In this document: positions 1 to 7,915 of the stretch, one piece after another | Layout: the number at the start of each line of letters is the position of its first letter | How positions within the stretch are numbered: the stretch's first letter is position 1 | Position numbers and translations under genes: made by a program | NCBI GenBank assembly: GCA_045649545.1 | Contig: JAZRQE010000051.1 | Span: forward strand, 1 to 22,765 | Source of the DNA: UMGS172 sp045649545 | Lineage (GTDB): Bacteria > Bacillota > Clostridia > Oscillospirales > Acutalibacteraceae | Reading direction: 5' to 3' | Length of the DNA stretch: 22,765 bases | The notes under the pieces: generated by a model | Databases searched by the model: none | What the model was told of the DNA's origin: nothing | The model's input: the letters and a program-made list of their open reading frames with translations, nothing else

Positions 1-674
1 AAGTTGTCGATAGCAATACTACCGCCAATGTCGGGACAAATACCAAACTTACCGGCAGTTTCAACAGTGAAGATAGTAGTAGCTTTCTGCCAATTTGAAC
101 CTTCTTCTGTAGCTGACAAAGTAAAGCCCTTATCGGAAACATCCTTCATACCGGTTTTGTCACCGTTAGAACCTGCAGCAGGGTTAGTATTAAGACCGTA
201 TTTTATAGTTCCGTTTACAGCAGCACCCTCAAGAGCCTTTACATCAAAGCTTACCATATAGGTATTGTTGGCTTCAAATGTATAGAGATGATCAATTGCA
301 TCAGCGAATCTTGTTGCTGCATCAGTTTCACCTTGGAAACAGTAAAAGTCTACACCGGGTTTACCCATACTACCGTCTTTACCAAAGAAGAACCAATGGT
401 TTCCGCAGGTTAACTTAGGATAACCATCTGCATAGCTAAGCTTTTCATTTGTCCAACGGCCAAACGAGATACCGTATTTTTCATTTTCTTCTCCCTCAAA
501 CGGAAGGTCTACAACAAGACCTAACTCCTTAGATAAATCTATTGCACTGTCATAAGCATAATCCGTCGTTAATATTGTGTCTTTCGCGGCTGAAACAGGG
601 CCAGTAATACCTACCATCAGTAAAGAAGCAAGCATACTTAATATCAGCGCAACACTCAATAATCTCTTTTTCAA
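1..674 (-). CDS. Secreted carbohydrate-binding-like protein, N-terminal part (cut by window edge)
   Basis: The reading frame is open from a TTG at 674 to the left edge, giving 224 complete codons; the C-terminus lies outside the window. TTG is chosen because an AAGGGG ribosome-binding site sits 7 bases upstream and a typical signal peptide follows at once: MKKR, a hydrophobic stretch to about residue 27, and a likely cut after VSA (residue ~29). The mature part has the look of a jelly-roll carbohydrate-binding module: many aromatic residues (GNHWFFFG, VDFYCF), then NTYMVSFDVKA around residue 120 and AGKFGICPDIGGSIAIDNF at the visible end, which resembles the 'iddv' end of CBM4/9-type domains. 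It is probably exported and surface-associated or part of a larger polysaccharide-active protein. No catalytic domain is visible, so family and substrate remain open. It is read from its own promoter (746-773). Confidence 0.75.
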   Translation of the reverse strand, partial: MKKRLLSVALILSMLASLLMVGITGPVSAAKDTILTTDYAYDSAIDLSKELGLVVDLPFEGEENEKYGISFGRWTNEKLSYADGYPKLTCGNHWFFFGKDGSMGKPGVDFYCFQGETDAATRFADAIDHLYTFEANNTYMVSFDVKALEGAAVNGTIKYGLNTNPAAGSNGDKTGMKDVSDKGFTLSATEEGSNWQKATTIFTVETAGKFGICPDIGGSIAIDN

Positions 675-745
675 AACAATACCCCTTTTTTATAAAAGTT
701 TATCCGTACAAGCCTAAAAATTTGACTAATACTCTATTTTATCTA

Positions 746-773
746 ATTATACCATTTTTTTTTAATTTGTCAA
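746..773 (-). promoter_or_regulatory. Sigma-A type promoter of the secreted protein
   Basis: On the minus strand, TTGACA (768-773) is followed after 16 bases by TATAAT (746-751), a perfect consensus pair. The -10 box is preceded by TGG, an extended -10. The expected transcription start is about 65 bases before the TTG start at 674. Confidence 0.8.
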
Positions 774-877
774 CTGAAATTTAATATACATTTCACAAAT
801 CACAAAATTTTATGGCAAATTACAATTACAACCTTATTCTGTTTTAAATATCGAACTTTGACTTATTACCAAATAAA

Positions 878-906
878 GCCGTCGCGAATATTAAAATCGC
901 AACGGC
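878..906 (-). terminator. Hairpin terminator of the family 2 glycosyltransferase
   Basis: About 24 bases past the stop codon of the glycosyltransferase, the minus strand has GCCGT-T-GCGA, a 9-base AT loop, then TCGC-G-ACGGC with one mismatched pair. It is followed by TTTATTT. The T tract is short, so termination may be moderate. Confidence 0.6.
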
Positions 907-929
907 ATAAGTTTAATTTATTAAATTTA

Positions 930-1748
930 TTACCCTCTTAAAAACCTCATAAACATCCACTTTCTTACACAGTTCGGCATTAACGCAACAACAAACTGCA
1001 CCGCCAAAGTATACATATAATCAAACCACGAAATATACCCTGTTTTATAAATTTGCTTTCTGCCTTCGCGGTACTTTAAAAAATACTTAAAGCCACCGCG
1101 GCGTTTATACATATCGGCACCAACGCGGGCGAAAACCAAAAACTCATCCAAGTTGCCGCACTTTGCACCCGACTTCAACATATTTATCCATAATAAACTG
1201 TCTTCCATTAACGGTGCATGACTGTAATTCCCTGCGTTTAATACGGCACTTTTTTTATACATTACTGTCATGTGGTTAAACGAATCTCTACGTCTTTGAT
1301 ATTCGGCAATTTCTTTATGTGTTATAGGCACTTTTCGCTCGGAAACCACATTATCGGTCGAATCAATAAACTCCTTAATATGACTGCCGCAAATATCCAA
1401 ATCGGGATTGTTTTCAAACAAAGCCAGCTGTTTTCGGAATCGGTCATTAACCGCAATATCATCGGTGTCCATGCGGGCAATAAGTTCATTTCGACAATTT
1501 AAAACGCCCTCTCTTAAAGCCTTGCCCAAACCAACATTTTCTTTTAACGGAACGCGGTGAATAAGACCGGGGCATTTTGCCTCATACTCATCCAAAAGAG
1601 CATACAGTTCCTCTGTCAACGGACCGTCCTCGACTATAACCCATTCATCAGCCTCTACAGTTTGAGCCAAAAGGCTTTCAAAACACGCTCTTGCACATTC
1701 CGGCCTTTCTTTATAATAAAGAGACATCAAAACACTAAATTTTTGCAT
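930..1748 (-). CDS. Family 2 glycosyltransferase (GT-A fold)
   Basis: This 272-residue cytoplasmic enzyme should transfer a sugar from a nucleotide sugar to a cell-surface polysaccharide or lipid acceptor. GT2 signs: FSVLMSLYYKE at the N-terminus, a VEDG nucleotide-binding motif at residues 39-42, NVGLGKALREG at 71-81, the metal-binding DTDD at 94-97, and an ED pair at 182-183 that would hold the catalytic base. The overall pattern matches the AmsE/SpsQ-like group of short GT2 enzymes. The C-terminal ~40 residues are hydrophobic and basic (a TLAVQFVVALM stretch) and may touch the membrane. The ATG at 1748 is preferred over an in-frame alternative start 33 bases upstream because AAAGGA lies just before it and the conserved fold starts there. 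It is alone in its unit, divergent from the flavodiiron gene; donor and acceptor cannot be told. Confidence 0.88.
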   Translation of the reverse strand: MQKFSVLMSLYYKERPECARACFESLLAQTVEADEWVIVEDGPLTEELYALLDEYEAKCPGLIHRVPLKENVGLGKALREGVLNCRNELIARMDTDDIAVNDRFRKQLALFENNPDLDICGSHIKEFIDSTDNVVSERKVPITHKEIAEYQRRRDSFNHMTVMYKKSAVLNAGNYSHAPLMEDSLLWINMLKSGAKCGNLDEFLVFARVGADMYKRRGGFKYFLKYREGRKQIYKTGYISWFDYMYTLAVQFVVALMPNCVRKWMFMRFLRG

Positions 1749-1773
1749 AATTTTTCCTTTTACTGAAATTTTG

Positions 1774-1802
1774 TTAAACACAATATATCATATTACTGTC
1801 AA
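1774..1802 (-). promoter_or_regulatory. Possible promoter of the glycosyltransferase
   Basis: The minus strand has a perfect -35 TTGACA at 1797-1802, but at 17 bases spacing the -10 is only GTTTAA (1774-1779). The region is the divergent gap shared with the flavodiiron gene, so a promoter must lie here, but the exact -10 is unsure. Confidence 0.3.
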
Positions 1803-1833
1803 ATATGCAACCGAAATTACCAACACAACCTCA

Positions 1834-1862
1834 TTGACAAAATCACAAGAATATATTATCAT
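1834..1862 (+). promoter_or_regulatory. Promoter of the flavodiiron protein gene
   Basis: TTGACA (1834-1839), 17 bases, then TATCAT (1857-1862, five of six consensus bases). The start point would be near 1869, giving a short leader of under 30 bases that holds the CGGAGG ribosome-binding site. Confidence 0.7.
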
Positions 1863-1896
1863 AATACAGTAATAAAACTTCGGAGGCTTTTAAAAA

Positions 1897-3051
1897 ATGA
1901 TTGTTACAAACGATATAAAATACGTTGGCGTTAATGACCGTGAAATCGAACTTTTTGAAGGTCAGTTTCACGTCCCCAACGGAATGGCATATAATTCCTA
2001 TGTGATTATTGACGAAAAAATTGCTGTTTTAGACGGTGTTGAAAAAGGTTTCACTGACGAATGGCTTAAAAACATTGACAAAGCCTTAGACGGCAGAACT
2101 CCTGATTATCTTATTGTTCAACATATGGAGCCTGACCATTCGTCAAGCATTGTTGCCTTCAGTGAAAAATATCCTGAGGCAAAAATCGTATCATCCGCAA
2201 AAGCATTCGGTATGATTAAGGCTTTCTACGGCTCGGATTTTACCGGACGTCATATAGCAGTCAGCGAGGGTGACGAATTAAATTTAGGTAGTCACATTTT
2301 AAAATTCATTAACGCACCGATGGTGCATTGGCCGGAGGTTATTATGACCTACGATGCTACCGATAAGGTGTTATTCTCGGCTGACGGCTTCGGCAAATTC
2401 GGCACAACCGATACCGACGAAGACTGGGCTTGTGAAGCAAGACGTTATTACTTTGGAATTGTGGGCAAATACGGTCCCCAGGTTCAAGCGGTTTTGAAAA
2501 AGGCTGCAGGTCTTGAAATTAACGCAATTTGCCCGTTGCACGGACCGGTTTTGACCGAAAATTTGGGTTACTACATAAACCTTTACGATACCTGGTCGAG
2601 CTACCGTCCCGAAAGCGAGGGCGTGGTGATTTGCTACACCTCAGTTTACGGCAACACCGAAAAAGCAGCCCTACTTTTGAAGGAAAAGCTTATTGAAAAC
2701 GGTTGTAAAAAGGTTGCTGTTAACAATCTTATCTTAGACGATATGGCAGAGGCGGTTGAGGACGCGTTCCGTTATCCGACCTTAGTGCTTGCCACCACAA
2801 CCTACAATGCGGAAATTTTCCCGCCGATGAAGGAATTTATCCACCACTTAACCGGTCGCAATTACCAGAACCGCACTGTTGCATTGATTGAAAACGGCAG
2901 CTGGGCACCTATGGCTAACAAGGTGATGAAGGGTATGTTTGAAAACAGCAAAAACATCAACTTCGCCGAAACAGAGGTTAAAATCACCTCCGCTTTAGAC
3001 GAAGTAAGCACTGAGGCTATTGAGAAATTGGCAAAAGAATTGTGTAAATAA
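1897..3051 (+). CDS. fprA: A-type flavodiiron protein (oxygen/NO reductase)
   Basis: This 384-residue cytosolic enzyme reduces O2 to water and/or NO to N2O, protecting an anaerobe. Residues 1 to ~235 form the metallo-beta-lactamase-like diiron domain with all expected ligands: H76, E78, D80 and H81 (HMEPDH), H144 (MVHWPE), D163 (SADGFG) and H215 (PLHGP). From ~242 comes a flavodoxin domain with the FMN phosphate loop TSVYGNT (248-254) and a second flavin-contact region around TTTYNAE. Length and order match the family (about 390-400 residues) with no extra C-terminal domain. Start: CGGAGG ten bases before the ATG. Rubredoxin, the usual electron donor, is the next gene on the same strand, separated by a 216-bp repeat element. 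Family assignment is firm; preference for O2 or NO cannot be read from sequence. Confidence 0.96.
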   Translation: MIVTNDIKYVGVNDREIELFEGQFHVPNGMAYNSYVIIDEKIAVLDGVEKGFTDEWLKNIDKALDGRTPDYLIVQHMEPDHSSSIVAFSEKYPEAKIVSSAKAFGMIKAFYGSDFTGRHIAVSEGDELNLGSHILKFINAPMVHWPEVIMTYDATDKVLFSADGFGKFGTTDTDEDWACEARRYYFGIVGKYGPQVQAVLKKAAGLEINAICPLHGPVLTENLGYYINLYDTWSSYRPESEGVVICYTSVYGNTEKAALLLKEKLIENGCKKVAVNNLILDDMAEAVEDAFRYPTLVLATTTYNAEIFPPMKEFIHHLTGRNYQNRTVALIENGSWAPMANKVMKGMFENSKNINFAETEVKITSALDEVSTEAIEKLAKELCK

Positions 3052-3075
3052 AAAATTGTTGTAAATTATAAATAT

Positions 3076-3291
3076 ATTATAACGGTTATAGAAAGTCGAA
3101 ATAGTGTGTAAAAGCACTATTTCGACACCAAATCCTAGATTTGGTCACAAATTTTCTTTGAAAATTTGACTTTAACCGTTGCAATGAATGTCGAGCCAAT
3201 TCAAATTTTTATGATTTGAATTGGCAAAAGCCGATTATATCGACTTGTCGGAACGCTTTGGGGCGTTTCGACATTCTATAATCATTATAAT
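3076..3291. repeat. MITE-like hairpin-rich element with 26-bp terminal inverted repeats
   Basis: The two ends, 3076-3101 and 3266-3291, are inverted copies with 3 mismatches in 26. Inside are perfect or near-perfect hairpins: 3095-3106/3115-3126 (12 bp), 3127-3134/3138-3145 (8 bp), 3148-3156/3160-3168 (9 bp), 3195-3206/3214-3225 (12 bp), and 3246-3256/3263-3273 (11 bp, two mismatches). Two longer pairings bracket these: AACGGTTA (3081-3088) with TAACCGTT (3173-3180), and GAATGTCGA (3186-3194) with TCGACATTC (3268-3276). No open frame, T tracts or tandem repeats are seen. It fits a non-autonomous transposon remnant or mobile structured intergenic repeat. No clear target-site duplication is seen, and no second copy was noticed in this window. 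Confidence 0.65.
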
Positions 3292-3310
3292 GTCTTCGGA
3301 GGTGAAAATA

Positions 3311-3469
3311 ATGAAATATGTTTGTGATGTATGCGGTTGGGTTTATGACGAAACCGTAGGCGACCCGGACAACGGCATTGCAGCCGGCACAAAGTTCGAG
3401 GATTTACCTGAGGATTTCGCATGTCCTTTGTGCGGCGTAGGTAAAGACAGCTTCAGCCCTGAAGAATAA
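3311..3469 (+). CDS. rub: Rubredoxin
   Basis: This 52-residue one-iron electron carrier should pass electrons to the flavodiiron protein encoded just upstream. The iron ligands are C5, C8, C38 and C41 in the classic arrangement CDVCGW and CPLCGVGK, with the conserved GDPDNGI and PEDFACP segments between them. Length is exactly typical. The ATG at 3311 is right because a strong CGGAGG site lies 9-10 bases before it and the protein then starts MKYVCDVCG; the frame is open further upstream to 3221, but that stretch lies inside the repeat element and is not coding. An intrinsic terminator follows 11 bases after the stop. No independent promoter with both boxes was found, so it is probably read with fprA through the repeat. 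Confidence 0.97.
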   Translation: MKYVCDVCGWVYDETVGDPDNGIAAGTKFEDLPEDFACPLCGVGKDSFSPEE

Positions 3470-3480
3470 TTTTTACAAGG

Positions 3481-3509
3481 AAAACGCAGGCGGTTGCCTG
3501 CGTTTTTTG
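3481..3509 (+). terminator. Intrinsic terminator after rubredoxin
   Basis: AAAACGCAGGC (3481-3491), loop GGTT, then GCCTGCGTTTT (3496-3506), with the T run continuing to six Ts. A GC-rich stem with a U tract: a textbook terminator ending the fprA-rubredoxin unit. Confidence 0.93.
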
Positions 3510-3535
3510 TATTTTTAAAGCAACTGAAATTAATA

Positions 3536-3564
3536 TTGATTTATGTTGACATAATTTGTATAAT
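3536..3564 (+). promoter_or_regulatory. Promoter of the YfhO-type gene
   Basis: TTGATT (3536-3541), 17 bases, then a perfect TATAAT (3559-3564). It lies 34 bases before the ATG at 3598, after the rubredoxin terminator. A nearby TTGACA at 3546 is only 7 bases from the TATAAT and has no good -10 of its own. Confidence 0.65.
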
Positions 3565-3597
3565 ATATATGTATTACTTTGTAAGGGGAATTACAGT

Positions 3598-6345
3598 ATG
3601 ACTAAAGCACCCGAAAACAGTTTAAATAGAAAAAAATCACTCGGTTGGCTGACATTCATATTCGGTATTGTTACCGCGGCGGCGTTTTTTGTGCCGTATA
3701 TTGTGTCAGGCAACGGATATTTTATATTCTTTGGCGACTTTAATGTTCAGCAAATACCGTTTTACCAGCACTGTCACGAAATGGTGCGTTCAGGCAACTT
3801 TTTCGGTTGGGACTGGCAAACCGATTTAGGCTCTAACTTTATCGGCTCATATACTTTTTACCTTTTGGGCAGTCCGTTTTTCTGGCTGACATTACTCTTC
3901 CCCAACAGTTTTGTTCCGTATTTAATGGGTCCCTTGCTTATTTTAAAATTCGGCTGTGCCGCTTTGACGGGATACATTTTCATTCGCCGTTTCACCTCAC
4001 GCCCCGAATCGGCAATGGCAGGCGGTTTAATGTACGCTTTCAGCGGTTTTTCGGTTTACAACATCTTCTTCAACCACTTCCACGAAGCAATTATTGTCTT
4101 CCCGTTACTGCTTTGGGCGATTGAAAAGTTTATGGCAGAACGTGCCAGAGGATACGTCATTTTTGCCGTGTTCCTGTCTGTTCTCACCAACTACTTTTTC
4201 TTCTTCGGAATGGTGGTCTTCGTCGTCATTTATTGGCTTGTCAGAACCTTGAGCCAAAGTTTCAGAATCAATTTTAAGGAATTTTCACTGCTTGCACTTG
4301 AATGTGTTTTAGGACTTTGTTTATCAGCAGTAATACTGTTGCCAACAGTTTTGGAGGTTTTGCAAAACAACCGCCTTTCAAGTGTTATGAACGGTTGGGG
4401 TGCGGTGCTTTACGGAAAAGAGCAAATTTTCTTAAACGTAATTCAATGCTTCTTCTTCCCGCCCGATTTGCCTGCACGTCCGGTATTCTTCCCAGGAGCT
4501 GACGTAAAATGGTCTTCCTTGGGCGGTTGGTTGCCGCTTTTCGGTATGACCGGCGTTATTGCTTGGTTGCAGTCCAATAAGAAAGGCACTTGGCTTCGCC
4601 GCGTCCTTTGTATTTCAATATTTATGGCTTTAGTTCCCGGACTTAATGCGGTATTTTCAATGCTCAACACCGCTTATTACGCCCGTTGGTACTTTATGCC
4701 GATACTCTTGATGTGTCTTGCAACTTCCATTTCCTTTGAAGACTCAGAGGTCAACTGGAATTCGGCTTGGAGATGGAATTTCGGCATAACCTGTGCATTT
4801 ATCGCGGTTATCGGATTTTTGCCGACGATTGACGGAAACGGCAATATCACAAAATGGGGACTTTATACCGATTCGGCTACCAACCCCGTAAAATATATAT
4901 GGCAAACCGTAAAGCACGCGATTGACGGCGTGACGGTTGTAGAGGGTGACACCTATGACTTGAGATTTTGGGTGACCTCGGCTATCGCCTTTTTCAGTGC
5001 CCTGGCGGTCAGGGCATTAATCCCTATAATAAAAGAACGTAAAACATCGGTTTTCAAGCCGATTGTCGCCCTTGTTTGCATTGTATCCATATTATATTCA
5101 GCGTTCTTTATTTCCTGCGGTCAATCCCACTCATACGAAATGGACAGCGTTATGACCGACGCACTTATTGAAGGCAAAGTATCCATTGCCGATGAGGACG
5201 AATTCTCCCGCGTGGATGTTTACGACGGCGTTGACAACACCGGACTTTATTTGGGACTTTCCTCTATCAACTATTTCCACTCCATTGTTCCGGCAAGTTT
5301 GGTTGACTTTTACGAGTATGTAGGTATTACCCGCTCGGTTGCCACAAGACCCGAGGCTTCCTACCATTCACTGCGTTCGCTTTTATCGGTTAAATATATG
5401 CTCGACCCCGAAATCGAAAATTCAAAAGAATTTTTGGAAGAAGACGGCCAAACCGCAATCTCCGGTTATGCGCTTCATTCTGCTGAGTCGGGCTACGATA
5501 TTTACCTTAACAAAAACTATATCCCCATGGGCTTCACCTACGATTATTACATTGACAAAGAAACCATGGCGGAATACTCCAACGAGCGTCGCGTCGACTT
5601 GATGTTAAAGGCACTTTATTTAGATGATAAGGATATTCCGACATTGTCAAAATATCTAACTGATATTACCAGTGAATACCGTTTGGGCAAATCTCCGGTC
5701 GGCACAAAAACCGTTTTCTTTGATGAAAAAGAACTGGAACGTGACAGTTTCGAAAGGCGTCAGGTCGCTGCCCACTCATTTAAAACATCAAGCAAAGGAT
5801 TTACTGCTCACATTTCAATGGACCGAGAAAACCTTGTTTTCTTCTCGGTGCCGTATCACGAGGGCTTTACTGCCACAGTTAACGGTCAAAAGACTCAAAT
5901 TTACAAAGTAAACCAAGGCTTCATGGCGGTGGTTGCTCCCGAAGGACTTTGCGAGATTGTGTTCACATTCAAAACACCCGGACTAACCGTTGGGCTTATT
6001 GTGACACTGGTAACTGTTGTACTGATTGCAATTTATATCGGTATAATCATTATCAAACGCAACTTTAAGCCTGCTCCCTCGCCTGACTACCCCGAGGGTG
6101 ATGTAATTGCCGAACATTGCAGAATATACGAAGCCGAGGTTTACGCTGCTGAAAATCCTGAAGATGACTATCTGCTCGAAAATTTAAGCGGACAAAACCT
6201 CCAAGCTTATTCCGGCTTTAACGGGGGCTTTGTGATAGACGATTCCGCCTTTGATGATGAACCGGATATCGTCGATATCCCACCGCTCGAAACGTGGGAC
6301 GATATAAAAAGCAACTCCACATCCGACAACGATGACGAAAACTAA
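3598..6345 (+). CDS. YfhO-family membrane glycosyltransferase (GT-C type) with acidic C-terminal tail
   Basis: This 915-residue multi-spanning protein of the YfhO family is thought to move a sugar from a lipid carrier onto teichoic acid or another envelope polymer outside the membrane. The first segment (15-38) is followed by FGDFNVQQIPF (45-55), whose D47 sits where GT-C enzymes carry a catalytic acid. About a dozen hydrophobic segments follow up to ~residue 510, then a long soluble external part (ca. 520-790) ending in the family-typical FFSVPYHEGFTATVNGQ, and a last membrane segment ending IIIIKR (~821). Beyond that are 94 residues very rich in Asp and Glu, which I do not associate with the family. 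The ATG at 3598 is chosen for AAGGGG nine bases upstream; an in-frame TTG at 3556 overlaps the promoter. No GtcA/CsbB-like partner adjoins it. Acceptor unknown. Confidence 0.88.
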   Translation: MTKAPENSLNRKKSLGWLTFIFGIVTAAAFFVPYIVSGNGYFIFFGDFNVQQIPFYQHCHEMVRSGNFFGWDWQTDLGSNFIGSYTFYLLGSPFFWLTLLFPNSFVPYLMGPLLILKFGCAALTGYIFIRRFTSRPESAMAGGLMYAFSGFSVYNIFFNHFHEAIIVFPLLLWAIEKFMAERARGYVIFAVFLSVLTNYFFFFGMVVFVVIYWLVRTLSQSFRINFKEFSLLALECVLGLCLSAVILLPTVLEVLQNNRLSSVMNGWGAVLYGKEQIFLNVIQCFFFPPDLPARPVFFPGADVKWSSLGGWLPLFGMTGVIAWLQSNKKGTWLRRVLCISIFMALVPGLNAVFSMLNTAYYARWYFMPILLMCLATSISFEDSEVNWNSAWRWNFGITCAFIAVIGFLPTIDGNGNITKWGLYTDSATNPVKYIWQTVKHAIDGVTVVEGDTYDLRFWVTSAIAFFSALAVRALIPIIKERKTSVFKPIVALVCIVSILYSAFFISCGQSHSYEMDSVMTDALIEGKVSIADEDEFSRVDVYDGVDNTGLYLGLSSINYFHSIVPASLVDFYEYVGITRSVATRPEASYHSLRSLLSVKYMLDPEIENSKEFLEEDGQTAISGYALHSAESGYDIYLNKNYIPMGFTYDYYIDKETMAEYSNERRVDLMLKALYLDDKDIPTLSKYLTDITSEYRLGKSPVGTKTVFFDEKELERDSFERRQVAAHSFKTSSKGFTAHISMDRENLVFFSVPYHEGFTATVNGQKTQIYKVNQGFMAVVAPEGLCEIVFTFKTPGLTVGLIVTLVTVVLIAIYIGIIIIKRNFKPAPSPDYPEGDVIAEHCRIYEAEVYAAENPEDDYLLENLSGQNLQAYSGFNGGFVIDDSAFDDEPDIVDIPPLETWDDIKSNSTSDNDDEN

Positions 6346-6364
6346 ACACAAGTAAATAAGCACA

Positions 6365-6399
6365 AAAAAGTTCAGGTACTTTGAGTACCTGAACTTTTT
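6365..6399. terminator. Bidirectional terminator between YfhO gene and BY-kinase gene
   Basis: A perfect 16-bp inverted repeat, AAAAAGTTCAGGTACT (6365-6380) and its complement (6384-6399), with a TTG loop. It has A/T runs on both sides, so it works for the plus-strand YfhO gene (stop 6345) and the minus-strand kinase operon (stop 6416). Confidence 0.93.
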
Positions 6400-6415
6400 A
6401 ATTTATGGGTTTTAA

Positions 6416-7900
6416 TTATTTCTGCTGTTCTGATTTATATTCATAATCGTTAGCAGTCAACTCTTCATTACCATAGTGACCATAGGTATAACCATAACCG
6501 TAGCCATAGCGACGCTTACCGTAACGACCGTAATAATAATGAACATTGGTTTCGTTAACGGCATTAAGCACAAAGCCTGTAATTTTAGCATTACTGAATG
6601 CCAAATCTTTAAGTGCATCGTATACCTTTTCGGGTGAAACCTTGTTAGAGCGTGTTACGAACAACACTTCATCACACAAATCGGCAATGGCAACTGTTTC
6701 AGAGGCTACACCGCAAGTAGGCATATCAACAACAATGTAATCATACTGCTCTCTCAATTTTTCAAAAATCGGAACAAATTTTGCTTTTATAAACTTAACG
6801 TCACCTGCTCCGGCAAACAAAACATCAAAGTTCTGAGAAACCGAGTTAATAACATTTTCCAACTGTAATTTGCCGTTTGCAACTTCCACTATTCCGTTGT
6901 TTGAAACAGCGTTCTTGCGGTTAACGCTCTTCTGTATATCACGGTTGCCAAAGTTCATATCAATAAGCAAAACCTTCTCTTCGCCACCGGACAAAGAATG
7001 AGCAAGGTTATACGCTACGGTTGTTTTACCATCATCCACCATCGAACTCGTAACACCGACAACCTTTGTTTTGTTAACGGTTAGTGAGTGACGTACACGT
7101 TGTCTTAACACCTTAATAGACTCTGAAAATCCGGTTAAGTTCGAATTTGCTCTGAGAATGCCGCCACTAGTATTGCCACGTTTCTTCTTAACCTCCGGAA
7201 TTTCACAAATACACTTGCCGTTAAAGTTAGACTCAATATCCTCACGGCTAATGATAACTTTACGGAAATACATATCCAAAAATGCCACAACGAAACCGAC
7301 GGCAATTCCTAAAAGGGCAAAAGCTATAACATTTTTAATATAACTTCCGGCATTATAAGGTTTTGTTGCAAGAATGGGCTCCGAAATAACGGTCATTCTG
7401 GTATCGCCGACGATATATTCTGCAACCTTAGGATAGTTTTCCATAACAGAATTTATAATATCGTACGCATCCTTTGCCGAGGTGCTGGTAACGGCAACCT
7501 CGAAAATATTGGTATTGGCAACAGCAACTGCTGAAATTGAACCTCCAAACGATCTTTGCAAATCGTTTATAACAATGTCATTCATTATTCCCGAACCAAT
7601 AACGTGCGGGAATGTATTTGCCATCTGCTCTGCTAATATTTCATTATAATTAAAACTGTAAACGCTGGCACCGTTTGACGCATCGCCGCTTACCAACGGC
7701 ATAATAGTGAATTTAACTTCAGAACGGTACATCGGCACGAATGTAGACTTAAAATAAGCAAAAGAAGCCACCGTAAGTGCTACGCAACATACCAACGAAA
7801 CCCACCAAAACTTTTTAAAACTCTCGAAGAAGCGTTTTAAAATTTGCATTGTGCTAACTTCTGCTTCTTGGGGTTTGTTTTCAACTTTATTAACATTCAT
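6416..7900 (-). CDS. Wzz/BY-kinase fusion with tyrosine-rich tail and atypical ATP motifs
   Basis: This 494-residue inner-membrane protein combines a polysaccharide chain-length (Wzz) domain with a cytoplasmic bacterial tyrosine-kinase domain. Membrane segments are near 31-50 and 189-210, with the external Wzz part between. The kinase part has Walker A TSSMVDDGKTT (284-294), a Walker A' region LLIDMNFGN (311-319) that lacks the usual DxDxR/K-P pattern, and Walker B YIVVDMPTCG (388-397) where DTPP is the rule. The tail has 12 tyrosines between 455 and 488, including an alternating Gly-Tyr run. It is the last gene of the operon, 15 bases after a paralogue with canonical motifs, with AAGGAGG before its ATG. 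The lysine of Walker A and Asp of Walker B are kept, so ATP binding may persist. Catalytic weakness is inference. Confidence 0.9.
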   Translation of the reverse strand: MNVNKVENKPQEAEVSTMQILKRFFESFKKFWWVSLVCCVALTVASFAYFKSTFVPMYRSEVKFTIMPLVSGDASNGASVYSFNYNEILAEQMANTFPHVIGSGIMNDIVINDLQRSFGGSISAVAVANTNIFEVAVTSTSAKDAYDIINSVMENYPKVAEYIVGDTRMTVISEPILATKPYNAGSYIKNVIAFALLGIAVGFVVAFLDMYFRKVIISREDIESNFNGKCICEIPEVKKKRGNTSGGILRANSNLTGFSESIKVLRQRVRHSLTVNKTKVVGVTSSMVDDGKTTVAYNLAHSLSGGEEKVLLIDMNFGNRDIQKSVNRKNAVSNNGIVEVANGKLQLENVINSVSQNFDVLFAGAGDVKFIKAKFVPIFEKLREQYDYIVVDMPTCGVASETVAIADLCDEVLFVTRSNKVSPEKVYDALKDLAFSNAKITGFVLNAVNETNVHYYYGRYGKRRYGYGYGYTYGHYGNEELTANDYEYKSEQQK

Positions 7901-7915
7901 AACGCTTCCTCCTTA

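Noticed and set aside
1..261. An 85-residue plus-strand frame at the left edge
   Set aside because: It is antisense to the secreted protein, which has a signal peptide, ribosome site and consensus promoter on the minus strand.
3095..3168. Intrinsic terminators after fprA
   Set aside because: The hairpins are not followed by T runs, and they are part of a larger bracketed structure.
3095..3273. CRISPR-like or tandem repeat array
   Set aside because: The repeated features are different inverted repeats, not equal direct repeats with spacers; the flanking terminal inverted repeats fit a MITE-like element.
3221..3310. An in-frame extension of rubredoxin upstream to 3221 (82 residues in total)
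   Set aside because: The added part lies in the repeat element, has no ribosome site, and rubredoxin starts normally at ATG 3311 after CGGAGG.
6416..7900. Downstream Wzz/BY-kinase as a pseudogene
   Set aside because: The frame is intact, the ribosome site is strong, the Walker A lysine and Walker B Asp remain and the Tyr tail is elaborate, so it is probably a working variant.
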